Positions 43,332 through 52,287 of a stretch of DNA of 64,000 nucleotides are shown piece by piece (the first letter of the stretch is position 1; every line of letters starts with the position of its first letter). Position numbers and translations under genes: made by a program. The stretch lies in contig JAVDKK010000002.1 of assembly GCA_030849945.1 (NCBI GenBank), positions 923,529 to 987,528 on the forward strand, read 5' to 3'. The stretch is from Schauerella fraxinea (lineage in GTDB: Bacteria > Pseudomonadota > Gammaproteobacteria > Burkholderiales > Burkholderiaceae_B). The notes under the pieces were generated by a model, which saw nothing but the letters and a program-made list of their open reading frames with translations, was not told the DNA's origin and did no database searches.

Positions 43332-44669
43332 TCAGTCGCGCGTTTCGAGGACGCGGTTGATGCGCAGCGCAATCAGGGTGCACGCCGCACCCGACAAGAG
43401 GTAAGCGCTGACGTAGACCAGACCGAAGTTGGCCGACAGACCCAACACCACCACCGGTGCGAAGGCAGCGCCCACCAGCCAAGCGAAGTCGGAGGTAAGC
43501 GCAGCACCCGTGTAACGGAACTTCTTGGAGAAGTTGGCCGTGACCGTGCCCGAGGCCTGACCGTACGACACACCCAGCAACGCGAAACCCACGATGATGA
43601 ACGTGTCCTGTCCGGTGGGGCCGCCGTCAAGCAGCCAAGGCGCGACCACTGCGAAGATTGCGATCAGCACCGCCAGCGTTCCCAGGGTCGTACGGCGACC
43701 GATGCGGTCAGCGAGCCAACCCGAGAAGATGGTGGCGGCAATGCCGACGAATGCGCCGATCACCTGAACGATCAAGACGTCGTTGACCGACTGCGTGGAG
43801 CTCAACTTGATCCACGACAACGGGAACACCGTCACCAGGTGGAACAGCGCGTAGCTGGCCAGTGCGGCAAAAGCGCCAATAAAGATGTTGTAACCCTGGC
43901 CGCGCAGCATCTCGTGCACGGGCACCGGTTGCAGTTCACCCTCTTCCATCAGCGTCGTGTACTCATGGGTCACGACCAGACGCAGGCGGGCAAAAAGCGC
44001 CACCACGTTGATGGCGAACGCGCAGAAGAACGGATAACGCCAGCCCCACTCGAGGAAATCTTTCGAGCTCAGGCTCACATGGAGGTAATAGAACAACGCA
44101 CTGGCGATCAGGAAACCGATCGGGGCGCCCAACTGACCCAACATCGCGAACCAGCCGCGGCGGCCCTGAGGGGCATTCAGGTTCAAAAGCGACGGCAGAC
44201 CATCCCACGAGCCGCCGAAGGCGATGCCCTGGAGAATCCGGAAGAAGGCCAGCAGGATGATCGAATAGCTGCCCAGCGTCGCGTAGCCCGGAAGGAACGC
44301 CATGCCGCAGGTTGCGGTGCCCAGCAGAAACAAAGCGCCGGTGAGTTTCGTGCCTCGGCCCCAGCGCCGCTGGATGGCCATGAAGAGGGCCGTGCCGAAG
44401 GGGCGAGCGATAAACGCCAGCGAGAACAGGGCAAAGGCCCACAAAGTGCCTTCCAGCGGCTCTTCGAAGGGGAAGAACACGGCCGGAAACACCAGGACGC
44501 AGGCGATGCCGAATACGAAGAAGTCGAAATACTCGGACGCGCGCCCGATGACGACGCCGATGGCGATCTCACCTGGTGCCACCTTGGAGTGGGAGGCGGT
44601 GATTTCTCGCACGTCGCGTTCGGCGGCGCTTGAAGACGGCTCGTTTTGTGTTGGAGTCATGCTGGACAT
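43332..44669 (-). CDS. MFS transporter, metabolite:H+ symporter (MHS) family
   Basis: A 445-aa 12-span carrier related to ShiA/ProP/KgtP. VVIGRASEYFDFFVFGIACVLVFP in the first span and FAGSW-like GIAFGGSWDGLPSLLNLNAPQGRRG are typical, as is LADRIGRRTTL between the halves. Two starts compete, ATG 44669 and ATG 44660, neither with a strong ribosome site; sequence further upstream is not protein-like. Divergent from cyoA. Substrate unknown. Confidence 0.88.
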   Translation of the reverse strand: MSSMTPTQNEPSSSAAERDVREITASHSKVAPGEIAIGVVIGRASEYFDFFVFGIACVLVFPAVFFPFEEPLEGTLWAFALFSLAFIARPFGTALFMAIQRRWGRGTKLTGALFLLGTATCGMAFLPGYATLGSYSIILLAFFRILQGIAFGGSWDGLPSLLNLNAPQGRRGWFAMLGQLGAPIGFLIASALFYYLHVSLSSKDFLEWGWRYPFFCAFAINVVALFARLRLVVTHEYTTLMEEGELQPVPVHEMLRGQGYNIFIGAFAALASYALFHLVTVFPLSWIKLSSTQSVNDVLIVQVIGAFVGIAATIFSGWLADRIGRRTTLGTLAVLIAIFAVVAPWLLDGGPTGQDTFIIVGFALLGVSYGQASGTVTANFSKKFRYTGAALTSDFAWLVGAAFAPVVVLGLSANFGLVYVSAYLLSGAACTLIALRINRVLETRD

Positions 44670-44740
44670 TGTGCTTGCTCGTAAATCGGGGTATTTTTTG
44701 CAGATCGTAAGGATCGCATTAGTCGGCCGCCGCCGCCATA

Positions 44741-44753
44741 GGACAAAATGTCC
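44741..44753. promoter_or_regulatory. Palindrome in the MHS-cyoA divergent gap
   Basis: GGACA-AAA-TGTCC, perfect 5-bp arms, 72 bp before the cyoA ATG. No FNR box (TTGAT-N4-ATCAA) is seen. Regulator unknown; a redox regulator is plausible given the downstream genes. Confidence 0.4.
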
Positions 44754-44824
44754 AATTCCCGCAGCTCGCCGCTGGCAGTACATTTTGCATCCTTTTCCTC
44801 GGCCACGCTCAAGCTTCTTCCGGC

Positions 44825-45895
44825 ATGCCTTCCTCTAAGATACTTCGCGGACTACTCGCACTCCCCGCCCTCGCCCTGTTGTCGGGCTGCAACGCGGTAG
44901 TCTTCTCACCCTCCGGCGACATCGCCGCCCAGCAACGTGACCTGATCATCTGGTCGGTCATCCTGATGCTGATCGTTATCATTCCAGTGATTGTGATGAC
45001 GTTCCTGTTCGCGTGGAAGTACCGCGCGAGTGCGAACGCCAAGTATGACCCGGAATGGCACCATTCCACCATGCTTGAATTGTTGATCTGGACGATCCCG
45101 CTCCTCATCATCATCGCGCTGGGCGCCCTGACCTGGGTCAGTACCCACCAACTCGACCCCTACCGTCCCCTGGACCGCATCGGTGCGGGCCGCGATGTGC
45201 CTGCCGACACGCAGCCGCTGGTGGTTGAAGTCGTCGCGCTGGATTGGAAGTGGTTGTTCCTGTATCCGGAACAAGGCATTGCGTCGGTCAACGAAATGGC
45301 CGCTCCGGTGGACCGCCCGATTCAGTTCAAGCTGACGGCGTCCACCGTGATGAACTCGTTCTTCATCCCCGCCCTGGCCGGTCAGATCTACGCCATGCCG
45401 GGCATGGAAACCAAGTTGCACGCCGTGATCAACAAGCCCGGTGAGTTCGAAGGTTTCTCGGCCAATTACAGCGGTGCCGGCTTCTCCTGGATGCGCTTCA
45501 AGTTCCACGGCGTCACCAATGAAGGCTTCGACGACTGGGTCAAGCAGGTCAAGACCAACGGTACCGCGCTCAACCGCGACGCCTACTTGAAACTTGAGAA
45601 GCCCAGCGAGCGTGAGCCCGTGCGTCACTACGCCACCGTTGCCAATGGCTTGTACGACGCGATTCTGAATCGCTGCGTCGAAGCCAACCGCATGTGCATG
45701 AAGGACGTGATGGCCATCGATGCGCAGGGCGGCCTCGGCATCCCCGGTGCCTTCAATGTGGCGTCGCTGGACGATGCCACGCGTAAACGCCTGGGCCTGC
45801 AAGACCAGCCCGTGCGCACTTACGTCGGCGCCATGTGCGGCCCCAGCGATCCGGCGTTTGCCGCGCCCGCGACGCTCACCAATCAGACGCTGTGA
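44825..45895 (+). CDS. cyoA: Cytochrome bo3 ubiquinol oxidase subunit II
   Basis: A 356-aa membrane-anchored lipoprotein. Lipobox LLSGC (Cys22), two spans (~38-60, ~85-105) and a periplasmic cupredoxin domain (VVEVVALDWKWLFLYPEQGIASVNE). The CuA ligands of cytochrome c oxidases are lacking, marking a quinol oxidase. The C-terminal ~100 residues extend past the cupredoxin fold. First gene of cyoABCD; ~150 bp upstream gap shared with the MHS gene. Confidence 0.95.
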   Translation: MPSSKILRGLLALPALALLSGCNAVVFSPSGDIAAQQRDLIIWSVILMLIVIIPVIVMTFLFAWKYRASANAKYDPEWHHSTMLELLIWTIPLLIIIALGALTWVSTHQLDPYRPLDRIGAGRDVPADTQPLVVEVVALDWKWLFLYPEQGIASVNEMAAPVDRPIQFKLTASTVMNSFFIPALAGQIYAMPGMETKLHAVINKPGEFEGFSANYSGAGFSWMRFKFHGVTNEGFDDWVKQVKTNGTALNRDAYLKLEKPSEREPVRHYATVANGLYDAILNRCVEANRMCMKDVMAIDAQGGLGIPGAFNVASLDDATRKRLGLQDQPVRTYVGAMCGPSDPAFAAPATLTNQTL

Positions 45896-45946
45896 CGGCT
45901 CGCCCGGCACACCATTCACCACGCGCCTTCGGCCACGGTACAAAAG

Positions 45947-47950
45947 ATGTTTGAGAACCTCGACCTAACCAAGCTTATATTCGGCCGCCTCAGCTGGGAG
46001 GCGATCCCCTATCACGAACCCATCCTGCTGGTGACCTTCGCGGCCGTCGTGCTGGGCGGCCTCGTGCTCGTGGGTGCCCTCACCTATTTCCGCGTCTGGG
46101 GTTATCTCTGGCGCGAGTGGTTCACCAGTATCGACCACAAGAAAATCGGGATCATGTACATGATCCTCGGGATCATCATGCTGTTGCGCGGCTTTGCCGA
46201 CGCGCTCATGATGCGGGCCCAGCAAGCGATGGCTTTCGGCGACAACGCCGGTTTCCTGCCGCCACACCACTACGATCAGGTGTTCACCGCCCACGGCGTG
46301 ATCATGATCTTCTTCGTGGCGATGCCGCTCGTGACGGGCTTGATGAACTACATCGTGCCGCTGCAGATCGGTGCGCGCGACGTGGCCTTCCCGTTCCTGA
46401 ACAACTTCAGCTTCTGGATGACCACCAGCGGCGCCGTGCTCGTCATGGCTTCGTTGTTCGTGGGTGAGTTCGCCAAGACCGGCTGGCTGGCGTATCCGCC
46501 GTTGTCCGGGATCTTGCATAGTCCAGATGTGGGGGTCGACTACTACATCTGGTCACTCCAGATTGCTGGGGTCGGCACACTGCTGTCCGGGATCAATCTG
46601 CTGGTCACGATCGTCAAGATGCGCGCGCCCGGCATGGGCCTGATGAAGATGCCCATCTTCACCTGGACGTCGCTGTGCACCAACGTGCTGATCGTTGCCG
46701 CCTTCCCGATCCTGACCGCCGTTTTGGCACTGTTGTCGCTTGACCGCTACGTCGGCACGAACTTCTTCACGAACGACTTCGGCGGCAACGCCATGATGTA
46801 CGTGAACCTGATCTGGATCTGGGGTCACCCCGAGGTCTACATCCTGATTCTGCCCGCATTCGGCGTGTTCTCCGAAATCGTGTCCACATTCAGCAGCAAG
46901 CGCCTGTTCGGTTACGCCTCGATGGTTTACGCCACGATCGTGATCACCGTGCTGTCGTACCTCGTGTGGCTGCACCACTTCTTCACCATGGGTTCGGGGG
47001 CCAGCGTCAACTCGTTCTTCGGGATCACGACGATGATCATCTCGATCCCGACGGGCGCCAAGATCTTCAACTGGCTCTTCACGATGTACCGCGGCCGTAT
47101 CCGTTTCGACGTGCCGATGCTCTGGACCGTGGGCTTCATGTTCACGTTCGTGATCGGTGGCATGACCGGCGTGATGCTGGCCATCCCGCCTGCCGACTTC
47201 GTCCTGCACAACAGCCTGTTCCTGATCGCTCACTTCCACAACGTCATCATCGGCGGCGTGCTGTTCGGCATGATGGCCGGTATCAACTACTGGTTCCCGA
47301 AAGCCTTCGGCTACAAGCTCGATGCGTTCTGGGGCAAGTGCTCGTTCTGGTTCTGGCAGATCGGTTTCTGGGTGGCCTTCGGTCCCGTCTACATCCTGGG
47401 CTTCATGGGTGTGACCCGTCGCGTCAGCCACTTCGAAGATCCGTCGTTGCAGATCTGGTTCCAGATCGCTGCGTTCGGCGCCGTGTTGATTGCCCTGGGT
47501 ATTGCCAGCTTCCTGATCCAGTTGGTGGTGAGTTTCATGCGCCGCGAACAGTTGCGCGATCACACCGGCGACCCCTGGAACGGCCGTACGCTCGAATGGT
47601 CGACTTCGTCGCCCCCGCCGTCCTACAACTTCGCGTTCACGCCCCAGATCCATGACGGCGACGCGTGGTATCAGATGAAGCAACGCGGTTACGAACGTCC
47701 CCTGACCGGCTTCCTGCCGATCCATATGCCGAAGAACACCTCGGCCGGCATCATCATCGCCGGGATCAGCACGGTCATGGGCTTCGGGTTGATCTGGCAC
47801 ATGTGGGCCCTGTCGATCGTGGCGTTCGTTGGCCTGATCGGCTTCTCCATCGCCCACACGTTCAACTACAAGCGCGACTTCTACATTCCGGCCGACGAAG
47901 TTACCCGCGTCGAAGGCGAACGCACCAGCCTGCTTGCAAAACATGTCTAA
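45947..47950 (+). CDS. cyoB: Cytochrome bo3 ubiquinol oxidase subunit I
   Basis: A 667-aa catalytic heme-copper subunit with 15 spans. Heme b and o3 and CuB ligands are in place: TAHG (His116), WGHPEVY (His-Tyr crosslink), LHHFF and AHFHNV. The quinone-site residues known from E. coli (Arg71, Asp75, His98, Gln101) appear at Arg81, Asp85, His108 and Gln111, all shifted by 10. It reduces O2 to water and pumps protons. Overlaps cyoC by 8 nt. Confidence 0.97.
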   Translation: MFENLDLTKLIFGRLSWEAIPYHEPILLVTFAAVVLGGLVLVGALTYFRVWGYLWREWFTSIDHKKIGIMYMILGIIMLLRGFADALMMRAQQAMAFGDNAGFLPPHHYDQVFTAHGVIMIFFVAMPLVTGLMNYIVPLQIGARDVAFPFLNNFSFWMTTSGAVLVMASLFVGEFAKTGWLAYPPLSGILHSPDVGVDYYIWSLQIAGVGTLLSGINLLVTIVKMRAPGMGLMKMPIFTWTSLCTNVLIVAAFPILTAVLALLSLDRYVGTNFFTNDFGGNAMMYVNLIWIWGHPEVYILILPAFGVFSEIVSTFSSKRLFGYASMVYATIVITVLSYLVWLHHFFTMGSGASVNSFFGITTMIISIPTGAKIFNWLFTMYRGRIRFDVPMLWTVGFMFTFVIGGMTGVMLAIPPADFVLHNSLFLIAHFHNVIIGGVLFGMMAGINYWFPKAFGYKLDAFWGKCSFWFWQIGFWVAFGPVYILGFMGVTRRVSHFEDPSLQIWFQIAAFGAVLIALGIASFLIQLVVSFMRREQLRDHTGDPWNGRTLEWSTSSPPPSYNFAFTPQIHDGDAWYQMKQRGYERPLTGFLPIHMPKNTSAGIIIAGISTVMGFGLIWHMWALSIVAFVGLIGFSIAHTFNYKRDFYIPADEVTRVEGERTSLLAKHV

Positions 47951-48584
47951 TACCACCGCTCTCACCCACCCCGGCGACGTAGACGCACCGGATAACCTGC
48001 GCTTCTACGTTCCCGAAGAGCATCACCCGCAAAACGGGACGTTGCTGGGCTTCTGGCTGTATCTGATGAGCGATTGCCTCATCTTTGCCGCCCTCTTCGC
48101 TGTCTATGGCGTGATCGGCCGCAACTACGCGGCAGGTCCGTCGGGCGCCGATCTGTTCGATCTGAAGCTCGTCGCCATCAACACGGCATTCCTGCTGTTC
48201 TCCTCGATCACGTATGGCTTCGCCATGCTCGAGATGAACAAGAACCGCGTGAACACCACGCTGATCTGGCTCGGCATCACCGGCCTCTTCGGTCTGGCGT
48301 TCCTGGGTCTGGAAATGTATGAGTTCTATCACCTGATCCACGAGGGTGCTACGCCCCAGCGCAGCGGCTTCCTGTCGGCATTCTTCGTGCTGGTGGGTAC
48401 GCACGGTCTGCACGTCACGTTCGGCGTCATCTGGCTGGTCACCCTCATGGTCCAGGTCAAGCAACGCGGTCTCATCGGCGAAAACAAACGTCGCCTGATG
48501 TGCCTGTCGATGTTCTGGCACTTCCTGGACGTGGTCTGGATCGGCGTCTTTACCTTCGTTTACCTGATGGGAGTGCTGGCATGA
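47943..48584 (+). CDS. cyoC: Cytochrome bo3 ubiquinol oxidase subunit III
   Basis: A 213-aa five-span COX3-type subunit. GFWLYLMSDCLIFAALFAVY, the conserved GLEMYEFYHLI Glu, GTHGLHVTFGVIWL and MFWHFLDVVWIGVFTFVYL are typical. ATG 47943 is preferred over an in-frame TTG three codons upstream. Overlaps cyoB (8 nt) and cyoD (4 nt). Confidence 0.95.
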   Translation: MSNTTALTHPGDVDAPDNLRFYVPEEHHPQNGTLLGFWLYLMSDCLIFAALFAVYGVIGRNYAAGPSGADLFDLKLVAINTAFLLFSSITYGFAMLEMNKNRVNTTLIWLGITGLFGLAFLGLEMYEFYHLIHEGATPQRSGFLSAFFVLVGTHGLHVTFGVIWLVTLMVQVKQRGLIGENKRRLMCLSMFWHFLDVVWIGVFTFVYLMGVLA

Positions 48585-49027
48585 GCTCGCATACCGAAAA
48601 CATCACCCACGCCGGTCACGAGATCGGTCACGGCGACGTGGCGGCTGAGGGCACGCACGGCCACGGCGGTCATGACGACCATCACGACGACAACGTCGCG
48701 CATGGCACGATGTCCGACTATGTCAAAGGCTTTGTGCTGTCGATCATCCTGACGGCCATTCCCTTCTGGCTCGTCATGGGCGAAGTGTTCGAAAACACGA
48801 ACACCACCGCGCTGGTGATCATGGGCTTTGCCGTCGTACAGATCGTTGTGCACATGGTTTACTTCCTGCACATGAACTTCAAGTCGGAAGGCGGCTGGAA
48901 CATGCTGGCCCTGATCTTCACGATTGTGATTGTGGTGATTACGTTGGCCGGCTCCATCTGGGTGATGTATCACCTGAACGCCAACATGATGCCGGCCATG
49001 ATGCATGACATGAAGAACATGCCTTAA
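48581..49027 (+). CDS. cyoD: Cytochrome bo3 ubiquinol oxidase subunit IV, His-rich N-terminus
   Basis: A 148-aa three-span assembly subunit (SDYVKGFVLSIILTAIPFWLVM; QIVVHMVYFLHMNFKSEGGWNM). It is longer than the ~110-aa E. coli protein because of a ~45-residue extension with about ten histidines (GHEIGHGD, HGHGGHDDHHDD). Such a stretch could bind copper or zinc; this is inference. ATG overlaps the cyoC stop. Confidence 0.94.
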   Translation: MSSHTENITHAGHEIGHGDVAAEGTHGHGGHDDHHDDNVAHGTMSDYVKGFVLSIILTAIPFWLVMGEVFENTNTTALVIMGFAVVQIVVHMVYFLHMNFKSEGGWNMLALIFTIVIVVITLAGSIWVMYHLNANMMPAMMHDMKNMP

Positions 49028-49060
49028 GCGTCAAGCAGGCTTTTACGCAACACCCCGCAG

Positions 49061-49081
49061 CGGGCCGGTCTTCCCGGCCCG
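49061..49081 (+). terminator. Hairpin between cyoD and the SURF1 gene
   Basis: Perfect CGGGCCGG-TCTTC-CCGGCCCG stem with only a weak T tail (TTGTC). Probably reduces read-through from cyoABCD into the assembly/regulatory genes. Confidence 0.5.
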
Positions 49082-49106
49082 TTGTCACGTCCAGGTGCAC
49101 AGAAAC

Positions 49107-50258
49107 ATGACCGCCCCTCCTCGCTCGCAAACCATCCGCGGCACAACGCCCGCCCCATCCGCCGCCGGCGATCCGCCCGAGCGCGGTCCGCGATCCCGCT
49201 TCACGCTCGGCGTGCTCGCCGTGCTCGCACTGGCCGCCTTCGCCGGCTTCCTGGCGCTCGGCACGTGGCAAGTCGAACGCCGCGCCTGGAAGCTCGACCT
49301 GATCGAGCGCGTCAATCAACGCGTTGCCGCCGCCGCCGTTCCGGCCCCGGCCCCCGCGCAGTGGCCGAACGTGAATGCCAACGACAACGCCTACCAGCAT
49401 GTGGATGCGACCGGCACGTTTCAGCACGACCGGGAAACGCTGGTCCAGGCCGTGACCGATCTGGGCAGTGGTTTCTGGGTGCTGACGCCTTTGCGTCGCA
49501 CCGACGGCACCACCGTGCTGATCAATCGCGGCTTCGTGCCGTCCGACAAGCGCGACCCCGCCACCCGTAGCGATAACGCGCCCAGTGGAACCACAACGGT
49601 GACGGGACTGCTGCGCGTGACGGAGCCGGGTGGCGGCTTCCTGCGCAAGAACGATCCCGTCGCAGACAAGTGGTACTCGCGTGACGTGGCGGCAATCGCC
49701 CAGGCGCGGGGTCTTGCCCAAACCGCCCCCTACTTCATCGATGCCGACGCGGCACCCAAACATGCTGGCGCGGGCTTCGGGCGCCAACTGGCGCCCGCTG
49801 GCCGCAATTCGCCCTTCGGCCGATCGTCCGATGACGCCTCGGCCACCCTACCCGCCGGATCGCCATCATCGTCTGGCGCCCCGCAATCATCGACTGGCGC
49901 GTCGTCATCATCGTCTGGCGCCTCGCCATCGTCGGTGGCTGCGTCGTCAGCCGCCGTTGCCACGTCGCCGGCACCGGTCACCACCCCTCCCCGCGCCCCC
50001 GCCGGCGCTGCCACGCCAGCCGCAGGATCGGCCGCAGCGGGCGCCACGCTCGCGCCCGCCGCAGCCGCGCAGGAACCGGCCTGGCCCGTGGGTGGCCTCA
50101 CCGTCATATCCTTTCCGAACAGCCATCTTGTGTATGCCATCACGTGGTATGGCCTGGCATTGATGGTGGCCTTGGCCGCGTGGTACGTGGCCCGCACCGA
50201 ACGCCGCCTGCGTGGTCGGCGGGCCGAATCCCAGGTTCAGACTACACTTCGCTCCTAG
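49107..50258 (+). CDS. SURF1-family oxidase assembly protein with low-complexity insertion
   Basis: A 383-aa two-span membrane protein. N-terminal span (~33-52) runs into GTWQVERRAWKLDLI (family GxWQxxR); LVQAVTDLGSGFWVLTPLRRTDGTTVLINRGFVP lies in the periplasmic domain; the end has FPNSHLVYAITWYGLALM. Family members are ~230-260 aa; here ~110 extra residues (216-325), rich in Ser, Ala and Pro, are inserted just before the last conserved block. ATG 49107 is preferred over an in-frame GTG four codons earlier. It lies after cyoD, so help with heme insertion into the bo3 oxidase is likely. Confidence 0.88.
   Translation: MTAPPRSQTIRGTTPAPSAAGDPPERGPRSRFTLGVLAVLALAAFAGFLALGTWQVERRAWKLDLIERVNQRVAAAAVPAPAPAQWPNVNANDNAYQHVDATGTFQHDRETLVQAVTDLGSGFWVLTPLRRTDGTTVLINRGFVPSDKRDPATRSDNAPSGTTTVTGLLRVTEPGGGFLRKNDPVADKWYSRDVAAIAQARGLAQTAPYFIDADAAPKHAGAGFGRQLAPAGRNSPFGRSSDDASATLPAGSPSSSGAPQSSTGASSSSSGASPSSVAASSAAVATSPAPVTTPPRAPAGAATPAAGSAAAGATLAPAAAAQEPAWPVGGLTVISFPNSHLVYAITWYGLALMVALAAWYVARTERRLRGRRAESQVQTTLRS
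49860..49964 (+). repeat. In-frame 21-bp tandem repeat inside the SURF1 gene
   Basis: Five imperfect 21-bp units encoding SPSSSGA, PQSSTGA, SSSSSGA, SPSSVAA, SSAAVAT. They form the core of the 110-residue insertion. Frame is kept whatever the copy number. Confidence 0.82.
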
Positions 50259-50270
50259 GAGAAAGTGAAG

Positions 50271-51626
50271 ATGCAAAGCCCCGTAGAGGCCGCTGCCCTC
50301 GGGGCGGGCCTTCCCCATGCCGTGGCGCACACCGCCACCCCAAAAGACGCGACCGGCCGCAAGAACATGCAGCAGTTGATTCAACTGCGCTGGATCGCCG
50401 TGCTTGGGCAAATCGCCACCATCTTTCTGGTGCACTTCGGCTTCGGCATACGCCTGCCGCTGCACTACATGCTGATGGTGCTCGGCGGCCTGATCGTTTG
50501 CAATATCGCGGGCCTCTTGCGCCTGCGTGTGCGGCGCGAAGTGTCCAATGGCGAGCTCTTCGTGGCCCTGCTCGTGGATGTGGGCACCCTCACGCTTCAG
50601 CTCTACTTGAGTGGCGGAGCCACCAATCCCTTTGTCTTTCTCTTTCTGCTGCAAGTCACTTTGGGTGCCGTGCTGCTCAAGGTCTGGTCTACCTGCATCA
50701 TCGTGCTGGTCACCGTGGTCTGTTTTGCCTGGCTCGCGCTGTTCGCCGTGCCGTTACCGCTGCCGCTCGATCACAACGAGGGATTAAGTAGCCCATACAT
50801 CCAGGGCATGCTGATCTGCTTCGCGCTCAATGCCGCGTTGCTGGTGATCTTCATCACGCGTATCACACGCAACCTGCGCGCGCGCGATACGCGCCTGGCG
50901 GCCTTGCGCCAACGCGCCGCGGAAGAAGAACACATCGTGCGCATGGGCCTTCTGGCATCGGGCGCCGCACACGAACTCGGCACGCCACTGGCCACGCTCG
51001 CCGTTATCCTGGGTGACTGGCGACGCATGGCGCCATTTACGGACGATCCCGAACTGCTGCAGGAGGTCGAGGAAATGCAGATTCAGATCTTGCGCTGCAA
51101 ATCCATCGTCACCGGCATTTTGCTCGCCTCTGGCGAAGCGCGTGGCGAGGCGCCGGTAGCCACCACGGTCAATACCTTTATCGACGACCTGGTGGCGGAT
51201 TGGCGGGCCACCCGCGCCGTCAGCCGCTTTGCCTACCGCAATTACTTTGGCGAAGACCTGCGCATCGTGTCGGATTCGGCGTTGAAGCAGATGATTCACA
51301 ACGTGCTGGATAATGCGCTGGAGGCGTCACCGCATTGGGTGGGGCTGGAAGTCACGCATGAAGACGACGACACGCTGCAGCTGACGGTCACCGATGCCGG
51401 CCCGGGCTTTGAAGCGCAAATGCTGGAGCGCCTCGGCAAACCTTATCAATCGAGCAAGGGACGCCCCGGCGGCGGGCTGGGACTGTTCCTCGTAGTCAAC
51501 GTCGCACGTACTTTGGGCGGCAGCGTCAGGGCGGAAAACCGGCCCGAAGGCGGGGCGATGGTCACGCTGACCTTGCCGCTTGCCGCGATCGAGCTCGAAG
51601 AAGAGGAGAAAGATGTCGATGAATGA
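50271..51626 (+). CDS. regB: Redox sensor histidine kinase RegB/PrrB type
   Basis: A 451-aa sensor kinase with six N-terminal spans. The ubiquinone-binding motif SGGATNPF is at 114-121. The RegB-type H-box is ASGAAHELGTPLATL (His234), and a cysteine (ILRC276K) sits where the redox-active Cys of R. capsulatus RegB lies. N box VLDNALEAS and G boxes DAGPGF and GGGLGLFLV follow. ATG 50271 has AGGAG 9 nt upstream. It senses quinone redox state and phosphorylates RegA, encoded next with a 14-nt overlap. Confidence 0.93.
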   Translation: MQSPVEAAALGAGLPHAVAHTATPKDATGRKNMQQLIQLRWIAVLGQIATIFLVHFGFGIRLPLHYMLMVLGGLIVCNIAGLLRLRVRREVSNGELFVALLVDVGTLTLQLYLSGGATNPFVFLFLLQVTLGAVLLKVWSTCIIVLVTVVCFAWLALFAVPLPLPLDHNEGLSSPYIQGMLICFALNAALLVIFITRITRNLRARDTRLAALRQRAAEEEHIVRMGLLASGAAHELGTPLATLAVILGDWRRMAPFTDDPELLQEVEEMQIQILRCKSIVTGILLASGEARGEAPVATTVNTFIDDLVADWRATRAVSRFAYRNYFGEDLRIVSDSALKQMIHNVLDNALEASPHWVGLEVTHEDDDTLQLTVTDAGPGFEAQMLERLGKPYQSSKGRPGGGLGLFLVVNVARTLGGSVRAENRPEGGAMVTLTLPLAAIELEEEEKDVDE

Positions 51627-52203
51627 AGCGCCCACCGATCTGTTTGAATCGCGTGCGGACAATATGGAAGACGAACGTATTCTGCTGATTGTGGAAGACG
51701 ACGCCGCGTTCGCGCGCACCCTGGCGCGCTCGTTCGAGCGGCGCGGCTACACGGTGCTGCATGCCACCAGCCTCGAAAACGCGGCCGAGCTGCTGCAAGG
51801 CGGGCAAACGCCGGGGTACGCCGTGGTCGATCTGAAACTCAAGGGCGACGCCTCCGGTCTGGCCTGTGTGCAACTGCTGCACGCGCATGACGATCAGATG
51901 CTGATTGTCGTATTGACCGGTTTTGCCAGCATCGCCACCGCCGTCGAAGCGATCAAGTTGGGCGCCTGTCATTATCTGGCCAAACCGTCCAATACCGATG
52001 ACATCGAAGCGGCATTCGACCGCGCGACCGGCGATGTCGAAGTCGAACTGACCGAACGCACCACCTCCATCAAAACGTTGGAGTGGGAAAAAATCCACGA
52101 AACGCTGGCGGCAACCGGCTTCAATATTTCCGAGACGGCCCGCCGTTTAGGCATGCATCGCCGCACCCTCGCGCGCAAACTCGGCAAACAACAAGTTAAA
52201 TAA
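51613..52203 (+). CDS. regA: Response regulator RegA/PrrA type
   Basis: A 196-aa global redox regulator. Receiver domain with acidic pair EDD (28-30), phospho-acceptor Asp73 in VVDLKLKG, Thr in VLTGFAS and Lys in YLAKPS. C-terminal Fis-type HTH FNISETARRLGMHRRTLARKL, nearly invariant in the family. GAGGAG precedes ATG 51613. RegA controls respiratory, carbon and nitrogen genes in other proteobacteria; the linked cyo operon is a likely target. Confidence 0.93.
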   Translation: MSMNEAPTDLFESRADNMEDERILLIVEDDAAFARTLARSFERRGYTVLHATSLENAAELLQGGQTPGYAVVDLKLKGDASGLACVQLLHAHDDQMLIVVLTGFASIATAVEAIKLGACHYLAKPSNTDDIEAAFDRATGDVEVELTERTTSIKTLEWEKIHETLAATGFNISETARRLGMHRRTLARKLGKQQVK

Positions 52204-52287
52204 AAATGCCTGCGCAGGCGGTATGGCGATCAGGACAACGACAGCCTACCTATGCCAAGATAGATTTTTTGGGATAGGGGTTGGGTC

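Noticed and set aside
46553..47965. 470-aa minus-strand frame opposite cyoB
   Set aside because: Asp/His/Glu-rich antisense shadow of the catalytic oxidase subunit; no start signal.
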